This document shows, in pieces, positions 36,797 to 45,991 of a stretch of DNA of 64,000 nucleotides. Source of the DNA: Prevotella fusca JCM 17724 (lineage in GTDB: Bacteria; Bacteroidota; Bacteroidia; Bacteroidales; Bacteroidaceae). The stretch lies in contig NZ_CP012075.1 in NCBI RefSeq assembly GCF_001262015.1, positions 310,001 to 374,000 on the forward strand. The letters run 5' to 3'. Under the pieces are notes generated by a model. That model did no database searches. It saw nothing but the letters and a program-made list of their open reading frames with translations, and had not been told where the DNA came from. A program made the position numbers and the translations under genes. Each line of letters begins with the position of its first letter. The stretch's first letter is position 1.

Positions 36797-36801
36797 GAAT
36801 T

Positions 36802-38880
36802 TTACTTCTTTCTCAAAACAACAGCACTACGGGCTGGGATATAGAGTTTGAGCCATCCTTTATGATCTTTCTCATAAAGTGGGTCAGCATTCGTGAAATG
36901 CTCCACTGTATCATCAGCAAAGCCATAACCGCCGTATTCTTTGGCATCGGTATTTAATACTACATTATAGGAACCCTCTGGCACAAGGAAACCGTAATCA
37001 GAGTAAGAACGTGAGGGTGAGAAGTTGAATACGAAGATAAGTTCTCCCCTACTAAACGCCAAGATTTGATCACCGTCATTATGCCATATCTCCTGAATCG
37101 GAGTCTCGTTGAAATTCTTTTCACTCGTAATTACTTCCAGCATGTTGCGGTCGAAGTCGCCAAGCTGATGATAACATAAGTCCTTGTTGTCAACTAAGTT
37201 CCACTGTCTGCGAGCATACTTATGACTCCATCCGTTGCCTTCACGTGGGAAATCAATCCATTCCGGGTGTCCGAACTCATTACCCATGAAGTTCAAATAT
37301 CCACCATTAATGGCTGCTGCTGTTGCAAGTCGAATCATCTTGTGCAGAGCTATACCACGGTGAACCATCTCAGTTTCGTCTCCCTTGCGGAAATGCCAGT
37401 ACATATCGGCATCTACCAATCGGAAAATTATGGTCTTGTCACCCACTAATGCCTGATCATGTGACTCACAATAAGATATCGTCTTCTCGTCTGAACGACG
37501 GTTCTTTATCTCCCAGAAAATAGAAGATGGCTTCCAAGCCTCATCGGGCAACTCCTTGATAGTCTTAATCCAATAGTCTGGAATATTCATTGCCATACGG
37601 TAGTCAAAGCCGTATCCGCCATCCTTAAATTTAGCAGCTAAGCCCGGCATGCCTGATACTTCTTCTGCAATGGTGAGGGCATTCTTGTTTACTTGATGGA
37701 TAAGGCAGTTGGCAAGTGTCAGATAACATATTGCATTATCATCCTGATGACCGTTAAAGTAATCACCATAATTGCAGAATGCTTCGCCTAAACCATGACT
37801 ATAATAGAGCATTGATGTCACACCATCAAAGCGGAAACCATCAAAATGGTATTCCTCTAACCAATATTTACAGTTGGAAAGCAGGAAATGAAGAACCTCA
37901 TCTTTACCATAGTCAAAGCACAGAGAGTCCCATGCCGGATGCTCATGGCGGTCACCAGGATAGAAATACTGGTTAGTATCACCTGCTAAATTGCCCAATC
38001 CTTCAACTTCGTTCTTCACAGCATGAGAGTGGACAATGTCCATGATCACAGCAATACCATTCTTATGCGCCTCGTCGATAAGTGCTTTCAGCTCTTCAGG
38101 AGTACCAAAGCGTGAACTTGCTGCAAAGAATGAACTTACGTGATAACCGAAGCTACCATAATAAGGATGCTCCTGGATTGCCATAATCTGAATGGCATTG
38201 TAGCCATCCTTGACGATACGTGGCAATATATTCTCACGAAATTCATTATAAGAGCCAACCTTCTCCTCATCCTGTGCCATACCAATGTGGCACTCATAGA
38301 TCAAGAGTGGAGAGGTCTGTGGTTTGAATGTCTTTTTCTTCCATACGTATGGCTTAACAGGTGCCCATACCTGTGCAGAGAAAATCTTGCTTGTATCATC
38401 CTGTACAACTCGCTGTGCCCAAGCAGGGATGCGTTCACCTTCTCCCCCATCCCAATGTACACGCATCTTGTAGAACTGCCCATGCTGCATTGCGTCATGC
38501 GGAAGTGTCAGTTCCCAATTACCAGTACCCTTGATTTTATGACATTGATAAGCTTTCTGCTCGCTCCAGTCATTGAAGTCACCAACGAGATAAATCTCCG
38601 TTGCATTAGGTGCCCACTCACGGAACACCCAGCCATCAGCCGTCTGGTGTAAGCCATAGTAATTATGTCCATTTGCAAAGTCCGAGAGTGTCAGCTTACC
38701 ATTCTGCGTAAGCTGGTTCATCTTCCAAAGAGCATGTTCGTGACGTCCACGGATTGCATCCTCATAAGGAGCCAGATAGGAATCATTCTTAACGAGTCCT
38801 ATAGGAGACAGCTCCTTGACTTTTGAAACTCTTGTCTTCTTGACCGGAGCCTTCTTTGTTGTGGTCTTCTTTGTTACCAT
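36802..38880 (-). CDS. glgB: 1,4-alpha-glucan branching enzyme (GH13)
   Basis: A 692-residue enzyme creating alpha-1,6 branches in glycogen. A lysine-rich leader (VTKKTTTKKAPVKKTRV) precedes a CBM48-like domain (FREWAPNATEIYLVGDFNDW near 86), then the GH13 barrel: DIVHSHAVKN near 280, FDGFRFDGV near 350 (nucleophile Asp), EEVSGMPG near 407 (acid/base Glu) and ESHDQALVGD near 472. Overall it is closer to the eukaryotic-type branching enzymes than to E. coli GlgB. The charged leader is unusual and may bind polymer or be disordered. Confidence 0.96.
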   Translation of the reverse strand: MVTKKTTTKKAPVKKTRVSKVKELSPIGLVKNDSYLAPYEDAIRGRHEHALWKMNQLTQNGKLTLSDFANGHNYYGLHQTADGWVFREWAPNATEIYLVGDFNDWSEQKAYQCHKIKGTGNWELTLPHDAMQHGQFYKMRVHWDGGEGERIPAWAQRVVQDDTSKIFSAQVWAPVKPYVWKKKTFKPQTSPLLIYECHIGMAQDEEKVGSYNEFRENILPRIVKDGYNAIQIMAIQEHPYYGSFGYHVSSFFAASSRFGTPEELKALIDEAHKNGIAVIMDIVHSHAVKNEVEGLGNLAGDTNQYFYPGDRHEHPAWDSLCFDYGKDEVLHFLLSNCKYWLEEYHFDGFRFDGVTSMLYYSHGLGEAFCNYGDYFNGHQDDNAICYLTLANCLIHQVNKNALTIAEEVSGMPGLAAKFKDGGYGFDYRMAMNIPDYWIKTIKELPDEAWKPSSIFWEIKNRRSDEKTISYCESHDQALVGDKTIIFRLVDADMYWHFRKGDETEMVHRGIALHKMIRLATAAAINGGYLNFMGNEFGHPEWIDFPREGNGWSHKYARRQWNLVDNKDLCYHQLGDFDRNMLEVITSEKNFNETPIQEIWHNDGDQILAFSRGELIFVFNFSPSRSYSDYGFLVPEGSYNVVLNTDAKEYGGYGFADDTVEHFTNADPLYEKDHKGWLKLYIPARSAVVLRKK

Positions 38881-38920
38881 GGTAGAAAAGCTTTATTTTG
38901 TTTGTTATATTCTGTAAAGA

Positions 38921-40042
38921 CTAATTTGTATAGCGTTTGCCGTTTTCATAATAACCGCTTGCAGTTACATTGCCGTTCTTGTCACGCTCTATGAACTTTC
39001 CGTCACGGCGGTCATCGCGGTAGCTTCCTTCAAAACGTACCCCACTGGCAGACTCCTCAACAGCTGTTCCATTGCGTTTGCCATTATGATAGCTACCACG
39101 GAACTTACCACCATCGGCATAGTGAATGATTACAAGTCCTTCAACTACACCGTTTCTGAACTGCCCTTCATATACATCCTTGTTTTTCTTGGTCAGTTTT
39201 CCCTGACCATTCTGCATATCTTTCTCCCAGTAACCAGTATAGATGTCGCCATTGCGCCATGACATTGTACCGAATCCGGACTTGACTCCTTTAAGGAAAT
39301 GCCCTGAATACTGGTCACCGTTCTTATAGCGGAAAATCCCCTGCCCTGTACGTTCTCCATCCACATATTCACCCTCATAGCTCTCGCCATCCTTGAACTT
39401 ATAGATACCTTTCCCGTTCTGCAAATCATTCTTCCACTCACCATTATACTCGTCACCGTCAGCATAAATGTAAATTCCTCTGCCTTCTTTCAGATTATTA
39501 ACCCAGTTTCCTGTGAATGACGAGTTATCCGGCCATTTAAAGCTACCATGTCCGTTCTTCATATCATTCTTCCATGAGCCCTCATAGAGAGCGCCATTGG
39601 CAAAGATATACTTTCCCTCACCACTGCGTTTATCATGTTCCCAGTTGCCTATGTACTTGTCACCATTGTAATAATACATTGTTCCTTGCCCCTGCTGATA
39701 ATCCTTATACCATAAGCCGTCATAGCGGTTGCCATTGGCAAAATAATAAACACCTTGTCCGTGCTGTTGGTCCTGGAACCACTGACCGATATATTTCTCT
39801 CCATCAACGAAAGTATAGGTACCCTCGCCCTGGCGTAATCCCTTCATATACTCTCCTTCATACACATTACCTTTCTTATAGACGGTTTTTCCTCTACCAT
39901 TAGGTTTCCCACGGAACATCTGCCCCTGATAGCTGCCTCCATCCTTGGTCGTACATGAACCCGTCTCTATCTTCTGTGCAAAAAGACAAGCAGGGATAAA
40001 AAATAACAATATGATGATATATTTATTTCTCACGTCATTCAT
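38921..40042 (-). CDS. Exported MORN-repeat protein
   Basis: A 373-residue protein with a signal peptide (KYIIILLFFIPACLFAQ) and about 14 consecutive MORN repeats of 23 residues, each of the form YxGxWxxxxxxGxGxxxxxxGxx (for example YEGEYMKGLRQGEGTY). MORN repeats form elongated beta sheets used as scaffolds or lipid-binding surfaces. The regular DNA repeats make this gene prone to length change. Function in Bacteroidota unknown. It lies 40 bases upstream of glgB on the same strand, so co-transcription is possible. Confidence 0.9.
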   Translation of the reverse strand: MNDVRNKYIIILLFFIPACLFAQKIETGSCTTKDGGSYQGQMFRGKPNGRGKTVYKKGNVYEGEYMKGLRQGEGTYTFVDGEKYIGQWFQDQQHGQGVYYFANGNRYDGLWYKDYQQGQGTMYYYNGDKYIGNWEHDKRSGEGKYIFANGALYEGSWKNDMKNGHGSFKWPDNSSFTGNWVNNLKEGRGIYIYADGDEYNGEWKNDLQNGKGIYKFKDGESYEGEYVDGERTGQGIFRYKNGDQYSGHFLKGVKSGFGTMSWRNGDIYTGYWEKDMQNGQGKLTKKNKDVYEGQFRNGVVEGLVIIHYADGGKFRGSYHNGKRNGTAVEESASGVRFEGSYRDDRRDGKFIERDKNGNVTASGYYENGKRYTN

Positions 40043-40332
40043 TTTTTAAGTTTATGATTAAAAATAACCTATATGCAAAGATACCGATTTCCACTAAGAA
40101 CAACAAATTTATAAATCTTTTTTAAGGCATCTTCTAAAAATATATTTGAGGAATTAAACTGACAAGTAATATTCTACTTCATGCTTTCAGAAAACACTTT
40201 GGTTTTTTATTCTTTTTCCTTTCTCCTATAACAATCCAAATACTTCTACACATCTTACGTTACCCCAAACGGGATTGAAAAAGGACTTTCTGTAATAATT
40301 TTCCTCTACTTCAAAATAACTGATGATTAATA

Positions 40333-40420
40333 GCATTCAAACTAAGCACTAATTGACGTCTAATAGATGCTTAATTGAAGTCCAATTAACGCCTAATTGA
40401 AGCCTAACTTATCACTCCTC
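40333..40420. repeat. Intergenic array of 22-bp phased units (copy 5)
   Basis: Four units at 40333, 40355, 40377 and 40399, exact 22-bp spacing (for example GAAGTCCAATTAACGCCTAA..). The gap 40043-40638 has no gene. Confidence 0.8.
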
Positions 40421-40638
40421 TCCTCAATATAATTCATGACACACTGAATAACAAGAGGTTAACTGTTAAACAAAAACTCCTCATCATCACCTATATTTCC
40501 AAGCAAAATTGACAACAACTTATGTAAAGATAATTCAAAGACAACGAACATAAGAATGAACTTGAAATATCACCGATTATTATCAATCAATATGCTCTTT
40601 TCACATCCAGAGAACTGTACCAGACTACTTATAACAGG

Positions 40639-41172
40639 TCAGTCTTCCTCTGGAGTATTAAGAATAATACTCGTTGCACCGATGGTGAAGAGTGTTCCCC
40701 CTTTAATGACTCGGCGTTCACGGTCGCCAAGAATCTCATTATCGACAAAAGTACCCGTATAAGAGGGACCGTCACGCAAAACATACTGCAGCTTGCCTTT
40801 CTTATTCTGGCTGACAGTAATGGTGCAGTGAGTCATGTCAACACTTGGGTCAACAGTCTCAATCGGACAGTTGATAGGATTACCTTTCATGTATCGCCCT
40901 ATAACGTTGTCACCCATTTGCAGGGGGATAATCTGACGGAAGTGAAAAACGTTTTCGATAACATGAAGTGAACCATATTGACTTTCTGTTTCACCGCCTT
41001 CCGGAGCATTGTTCTCTTCTTTCTGGGTCTTGCGAAGTTTGGAAACACCAATGCGGATTCCAAACTCCTTGCTACATTGGGGACACTGAAAAACAAGACG
41101 CTGTCCCGACTTATATTTTGTTTCATCAAAGGTGATAAAGTTATCACACTTCGGACATCTAACACGCTTCAT
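40639..41172 (-). CDS. Zinc-ribbon plus FHA domain protein
   Basis: A 177-residue cytoplasmic protein. Residues 1-36 form a zinc ribbon (RCPKCDNF, FQCPQCSKEFG). A linker is followed by an FHA domain: IGRYMKG near 92, DPSVDMTHC near 108 and GTFVDNEILGD near 140, which carry the residues usually binding phosphothreonine. This suggests a small phosphopeptide reader in a serine/threonine kinase circuit, but no kinase gene is in the window. Stands alone. Confidence 0.9.
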   Translation of the reverse strand: MKRVRCPKCDNFITFDETKYKSGQRLVFQCPQCSKEFGIRIGVSKLRKTQKEENNAPEGGETESQYGSLHVIENVFHFRQIIPLQMGDNVIGRYMKGNPINCPIETVDPSVDMTHCTITVSQNKKGKLQYVLRDGPSYTGTFVDNEILGDRERRVIKGGTLFTIGATSIILNTPEED

Positions 41173-41367
41173 ATAAAAAAAAGTAATTCAAACAAAAATG
41201 CCCCTTACCTCAAAAGAGGAAAAGAGGCTCTTATAGGGAAATGAACAAGACAAAACATATATAAACGACTGCAAGCATTCTCATAAACTTTATTGTGGTT
41301 TTCTCCCTGCAAGGAAAGTATTTGCCTCCACAAATTACGACATCATTTAAAGAATCTGTGGAAGATT

Positions 41368-42366
41368 TTACTTTCCAATCTCAATTATCCATGCCTCCTT
41401 GAACTCGGTTGTGGAATTGATAGCCTTCATCTTCTCATGAGCCTCCTTCTGACTTGAGAAGTAGCCGTAAAGAACCTTTGTGCTTTCAGTCCCTTCATAG
41501 ACACGTGAATCTTCAAGACCACTCTTCTGCAATCGGGCAACAAAAGCACGTGCATTACTTTCCGTAATGTGGCTTGCCATAACGATAGCCCAATAGTGAG
41601 ATGAGGTTGTAGGGGCAGCCTGATGATGGTCGAGAGCCGAAACCTGACTGGTAGCCCTCAACGGCTTGCTCTGTTCAGAGGCATTTGGCGTATCGCTGGA
41701 GTCGAAGATATTGTAAAGTACGCCGCTCTTGACTTGCTGTTCGGGCATTCCCTTACGGGTACTTGTAGGAAAAGCAACGAGAAGCACAGCGGTGAGGAAT
41801 ACAGCTGCCGCAGCAATGTTACGCACCGCACGCATACTGATACTGAGACGCTTGTTATTGCCATCAGAGTCATCTACATAGATAACTCCATGCTTCTGCG
41901 ATTTTACATCAACTATTGTTGGCACTCCATCCTCACTATTGCCGGCAACATTCTTGACAAAGTCGAAACTACTCAAACCATAATATAAAGGTGTGAGAAT
42001 ACCGCTTTCAAAGGGTTCAAACTCTAAGTTCCCCTCGCTATTCCTGAAGAGTCGACCGAGGTCATTCAGTTCAAACGAACCCTCTTCACCCAATGTATGA
42101 TAAATTTCATCAACCTCATGCTCTATTGTCCGCAGAGCTTCAGGATAGCTTAAATCGTATGCATCCACATACGACTGTGCCAGCAACGAGTCGTTCATCC
42201 TTAGCTGTGCATTAAAGCCAAGGGTACGATAAGGCGGCAGGAACAAGCCATCCCGCTCATCATATCTTGCAGAAACATGATGGGCAACAAAGCCTCCTAA
42301 CCCTGGAACAATGACACAGTCATTCTCCAACAAGAGTATCTCAATATGTCGGTCGAGTTTTATCAC
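41368..42366 (-). CDS. HU/CCDC81-like and SPOR domain protein
   Basis: A 332-residue protein. The N-terminus (IKLDRHIEILLLENDCVIVP, followed by GLGGFVAHH) and the second unit (LRTIEHEVDEIYHTLGEEG) are the paired HU-like domains of the CCDC81 type. A single span (NIAAAAVFLTAVLLVAFP) lies near 190, and a SPOR domain (HYWAIVMASHITESNARAFV) ends the protein. Such proteins link peptidoglycan, through SPOR, to the cell interior. The start is a GTG at 42366, only five bases after a TAATTTTG box, so the message is probably leaderless; the frame open to 42402 overlaps the promoter. Confidence 0.85.
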   Translation of the reverse strand: MIKLDRHIEILLLENDCVIVPGLGGFVAHHVSARYDERDGLFLPPYRTLGFNAQLRMNDSLLAQSYVDAYDLSYPEALRTIEHEVDEIYHTLGEEGSFELNDLGRLFRNSEGNLEFEPFESGILTPLYYGLSSFDFVKNVAGNSEDGVPTIVDVKSQKHGVIYVDDSDGNNKRLSISMRAVRNIAAAAVFLTAVLLVAFPTSTRKGMPEQQVKSGVLYNIFDSSDTPNASEQSKPLRATSQVSALDHHQAAPTTSSHYWAIVMASHITESNARAFVARLQKSGLEDSRVYEGTESTKVLYGYFSSQKEAHEKMKAINSTTEFKEAWIIEIGK

Positions 42367-42371
42367 GCTTG

Positions 42372-42402
42372 CAAAATTAAATATTTTATTTGGAAGTGGC
42401 AA
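42372..42402 (-). promoter_or_regulatory. Promoter of the HU-SPOR gene
   Basis: Minus strand: TTG (plus 42400-42402), a 20-bp gap, TAATTTTG (plus 42372-42379). The predicted transcription start coincides with the GTG codon at 42366. Confidence 0.65.
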
Positions 42403-42503
42403 GTCTCAAACATTAAAATCTTGTTTGAATAATGAAAAAGATAATATTCTTTCCTATATTCAATAATTCTTGTTATCTTTGCAATTAAGATAAAAATAAA
42501 ACT

Positions 42504-43058
42504 ATGGAGTTCATTAAGACAAAAATTGATGGAGTTTGGATCATAGAGCCCAAGGTTTTTAATGACGCAAGAGGTTATTTCTTTGAGTCATTCAAGCAGG
42601 CTGAATTTGACGAACACATTGGGCATCATGTTAATTTTATCCAGGACAACGAGTCAAAGTCAAGCTATGGTGTCCTGCGTGGTCTGCACTATCAGCAAGG
42701 TGATTATTCGCAGGCAAAGCTGGTACGGGTAATCAAGGGCAAGGTTGTTGACGTTGCAGTTGATTTGCGCAAGAGTTCTCCGACCTTTGGTAAATATGTA
42801 ATGGTGGAACTGTCTGAAGAAAACAAGCGGCAGTTCTTTGTCCCACGTGGCTTCGCACATGGCTTCCTTGTACTTTCAGACGAGGCCATCTTCACTTATA
42901 AAGTTGACAACATCTATGCTCCACAGAGTGAGGCAAGTATCCGATGGAATGATGAAACTGTAGGCATAAACTGGCCTATTGACGCCAAGGACGTTATTCT
43001 TTCAGACAAAGACCTTAATAAAGGTTTGGCATTGAAGGATGCCGAATTGTTTGAATAG
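42504..43058 (+). CDS. rfbC: dTDP-4-dehydrorhamnose 3,5-epimerase
   Basis: A 184-residue cupin-fold epimerase of dTDP-rhamnose synthesis, a surface polysaccharide precursor. SSYGVLRGLHYQ near 51-62 holds the catalytic His region; VPRGFAHGFLVL near 112 and WNDETVGINWPI near 147 are family hallmarks. Normal length. The rfbA, rfbB and rfbD partners are not next to it. A TATCTTTG box at 42474-42481 lies 22 bases before the ATG. Confidence 0.96.
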   Translation: MEFIKTKIDGVWIIEPKVFNDARGYFFESFKQAEFDEHIGHHVNFIQDNESKSSYGVLRGLHYQQGDYSQAKLVRVIKGKVVDVAVDLRKSSPTFGKYVMVELSEENKRQFFVPRGFAHGFLVLSDEAIFTYKVDNIYAPQSEASIRWNDETVGINWPIDAKDVILSDKDLNKGLALKDAELFE

Positions 43059-43160
43059 AGTGCAAAAAGGAATCTAAATGCAGGGCACACAACAGTGACC
43101 GATATAATACATTGTATTTACAGATGTGCAAACCGCACATCATTCATGTTATCCTTGAAG

Positions 43161-43952
43161 ATGAAACAGAAGATAATAGTCTGCATATCAATGCTACTGA
43201 TACTTTTGGCTGCCTGCCATAATCGTGGAACAGATTATCAGCAGTTGCATGAAGACAAGCAGGCAAAGGAAATGTTACAAGGCTTATGGACCAATGGGGA
43301 GGGCAGTGACCCAGCCATGTTGGTAAAGGGGGACAGCATCTTCTATCCTGATTCAGCCAGTATGCCTGTGCGTTTCTGGATTTATCAGGACACACTTTAT
43401 CTACAGGGGCAGAACCTTCATGGATATAAAATAGAGAAACAGGCTTCTCATCTGCTGAAATTTGCCAATCAGAATGGGGACGAAGTAAGGCTGGTGAAGA
43501 GTGGTGACAAGGCACTCTATTCTGCTTTCAATTACCATGTCTATGCGATGAACACCTTCCTTGAACAGTCACAGGACACGATTATCCGTACGGACTTAGG
43601 CTACTTTGAAAGTAAAGTGCACGTAGAAACAACATCCGACAAAGTTATCAAATCTACCTATAATGATAATGGTGTAGAGGTTGACAACATGTATCTTGAT
43701 AATGTTGCCTTATTACGATTATACAATCACGGGACACCAGTCTTCGCACACGATTTCCGCAAGCAGGAATTCCAGTCACTTATCCCAAAGGACTTCCTAT
43801 CCCGCAGTATCCTTCGAAAGATGTACTTTACACATGCTGATGCAAAGGCTCTATATTATTATGTTATCATTGGAATCCCTGATGCCGATACAACATACGT
43901 TATTGAATTGAGAGTGACACCAAATGGCAGGATGAGTAAGAAGTTGAAGTGA
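43161..43952 (+). CDS. DUF4738-like lipoprotein
   Basis: A 263-residue lipoprotein. The signal peptide ends in LLILLAAC, so Cys19 would carry the lipid. The mature domain contains beta-rich segments (GLWTNGEGSDPAMLVKGDSI, VRFWIYQDTLYLQG) resembling DUF4738 proteins of Bacteroidales, function unknown. ATG 43161 gives the short basic N-terminus expected; the frame extends upstream to 43095 without a matching leader. About 100 bases after rfbC, possibly co-transcribed. Confidence 0.8.
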   Translation: MKQKIIVCISMLLILLAACHNRGTDYQQLHEDKQAKEMLQGLWTNGEGSDPAMLVKGDSIFYPDSASMPVRFWIYQDTLYLQGQNLHGYKIEKQASHLLKFANQNGDEVRLVKSGDKALYSAFNYHVYAMNTFLEQSQDTIIRTDLGYFESKVHVETTSDKVIKSTYNDNGVEVDNMYLDNVALLRLYNHGTPVFAHDFRKQEFQSLIPKDFLSRSILRKMYFTHADAKALYYYVIIGIPDADTTYVIELRVTPNGRMSKKLK

Positions 43953-44291
43953 TACTTCCCTATAAACAACACCATCCCCTTAGTTCGTTATATCAAAAGA
44001 ATTAAAGTAAATCCCAATGGTTATTGTTTTCCAGCTGTTGTGAGTTTTTTCACATAAAGGAGTGAAAGACCATGGCTGCAAACATGAATTATCTTTACAC
44101 AAATTCTCCATCACTTATTCTTTAACCTCAATTCCGCAGCGTTTTTCCTTGTGAGTCGATTTTATATGTTGAGATGTCTTTTTGGGCTCTATATGTTGAT
44201 ATGAGATTTTTCGGGGCTTCTTGGGTCTTATCCAAGCATAAAATTCCCCACCAAACCAATGGAGAATATGATAACCACAAAGAAATGCTGC

Positions 44292-45730
44292 CTATTCAAG
44301 GAATACTTCAGAGTAGTATGCTTTATTTGTATACAGGTTCAGAACGTTCCGCCTTCCTGTTCTCACCCATTTTGCCGGCACGCTGACAAAATGCAGGATA
44401 AAGGCTTTCAGCCTGCTTGTCTTTTTCAACGGCTTGACCTTTTCGCTGATATGGCGGACGAGATAGAGATAGAAGTTCTTCAGCATGGCGGTAACCATCA
44501 TGAAAGCCATGTTCTCAGCCATGAGGGAAAAGGGCAGATGTTCCAGTTATTCACATTGGTGTTTCCGTCACGGTTCTCACCTCCGACTATGATGCCCCCG
44601 ATGGAAGCCCAGCCCGGAAAACAGCCATGGTCCTGCTTGTAGGAATACTTTGCATCGAACTTGTGGGCTGGAATAAACTGGTGGTCAAAGTCCAGGTCAA
44701 CATGGCTGCCCGCCTTTATAAGGCTCTCCCGTTAAATGCGTAGATAGGAAACAGAACAAAGGCTTATACACCTGTCTGGTATGACTATCCCAAAACAGAC
44801 GGTCTCACAAAAAGGGATAAAGCACAAAATAAAAATGCAGAAAAGGCAAATACTTACCATATCCTTCCGTCTTCTACAAACAACTTGTTCCCATATCAAT
44901 CAAAGTTTGTAAACTATTTTCATGCAACTCAAAACCAATACATGGTCTCTTGGCTTCTAAAAGACGCCCAATTGGCTTGCAATAGACGCCCTTTTGAGGT
45001 CTAACTGACGCTCTTTTGGAGTCCAATTAAGCACCTTTTCTTGCATGACCTTATAACGAACTGATTTACTGCTGGTTGCAAACTTGCTTTTTACACGTAT
45101 TCTTGCCTTTATCTGTAGGTGTTTTATCCGAAATTATGTCATGATTTTTCAATCCGTCGTCTGCCTTTTCAAAGTATTGACATAAAAAGGTTTTCTGCAT
45201 CGGAGGATGATAATAAAAACATAGCCAAGACCGTCTTGGCTATGTTTTTATTTAATGCATAACTTCAGTTCTTTCATTAAAGATATACGAAAAACATCCA
45301 CGCATATAACGGAAGAGCCCTTTATAAGCCCCATTCTCCGTATCATCCGTAAAAGCAAGGTGTTCAGCTTCTCTGCAGTGTTGAAACTGTAAAACCTGCC
45401 GGATGTCTCGCTCTTGTAGGCAATATTCTCTTCGGCAAGCTCCTTCAGTCCGCGCCCCACGGTGTCGGCACCAGGTAACAGCGTACCAGGTCTCTGCCTG
45501 AACTGCCCAATAAGCGCATTGATGTCCTCAAGACAGTCCCCACCGCAAAGGTAGCTGAAGAAGAGGGAGCCCAGGATGCTTCCATGGCTGAATGCCTTGC
45601 CGCTGCATCCGCGTCTGCCCAACACGGATTCGGTAAGTTTTTCAAAGCCCAGCTTTGAAAAAACGTCCATGATGTGATAAATTCCTCCGAAGGAAGTGAT
45701 ATTCTCGTTTTTAATTGCTACCTTTGTCAT
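44292..45730 (-). pseudogene. Broken IS1380-type transposase
   Basis: The N-terminal part (45730 to about 45310) starts MTKVAIKNENITSFGGIYHI and runs through LGRRGCSGKAFSHGS and ADTVGRGLKELAEEN. The C-terminal part (44522-44292) contains MMVTAMLKNFYLYLVRHISE and GRRNVLNLYTNKAYYSEVF. The central catalytic core is missing, so no active transposase can be made; movement would need a transposase supplied elsewhere. The closest relatives by eye are IS1380 elements of Bacteroidales. Confidence 0.8.
44815..45310. repeat. Dispersed element of about 490 bp inside IS1380-like copy 1
   Basis: Same element as at 34705-35195. It includes a 22-bp phased array (units at 44963, 44985, 45007, 45029) and the palindrome CATAGCCAAGACCGTCTTGG continued by CTATG (45222-45246), followed by a T-run. 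Confidence 0.7.
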
Positions 45731-45991
45731 GTCAGATTTTTGCTTACTTGTTATGTTTGTTGCACTAAGATAGGTGAAAATTCTGACATATCCAAGTGTT
45801 TTGAGGACTTTGTTTCTCAGGCACTTGGATTTCTCACAAGAAATTATGCTGCGGAATTAAGGTAGAACTTGCAAAAGTTATTGATAATCAGATATTAAAC
45901 ACTATCACTCTAAATTGCTGAAGACCCTTTTTTATGCCTCTTTTTCAAAAACTTATGGTAAGGTTTTATACAAGTGGGAAACTTTAGTTCA

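Larger units (their letters stand above)
44126..45862 (-). mobile_element. IS1380-family-derived element, copy 1 (defective)
   Basis: A 1737-bp element with inverted ends: CCTCAATTCCGCAGC at 44126-44140 and GCTGCGGAATTAAGG at 45848-45862. It encodes on the minus strand the N-terminus and C-terminus of an IS1380-type transposase, but the middle is replaced by the dispersed 490-bp element (about 44815-45310). A second, inverted copy with the same internal replacement is at 58469-60202. No flanking target duplication is visible. Confidence 0.8.
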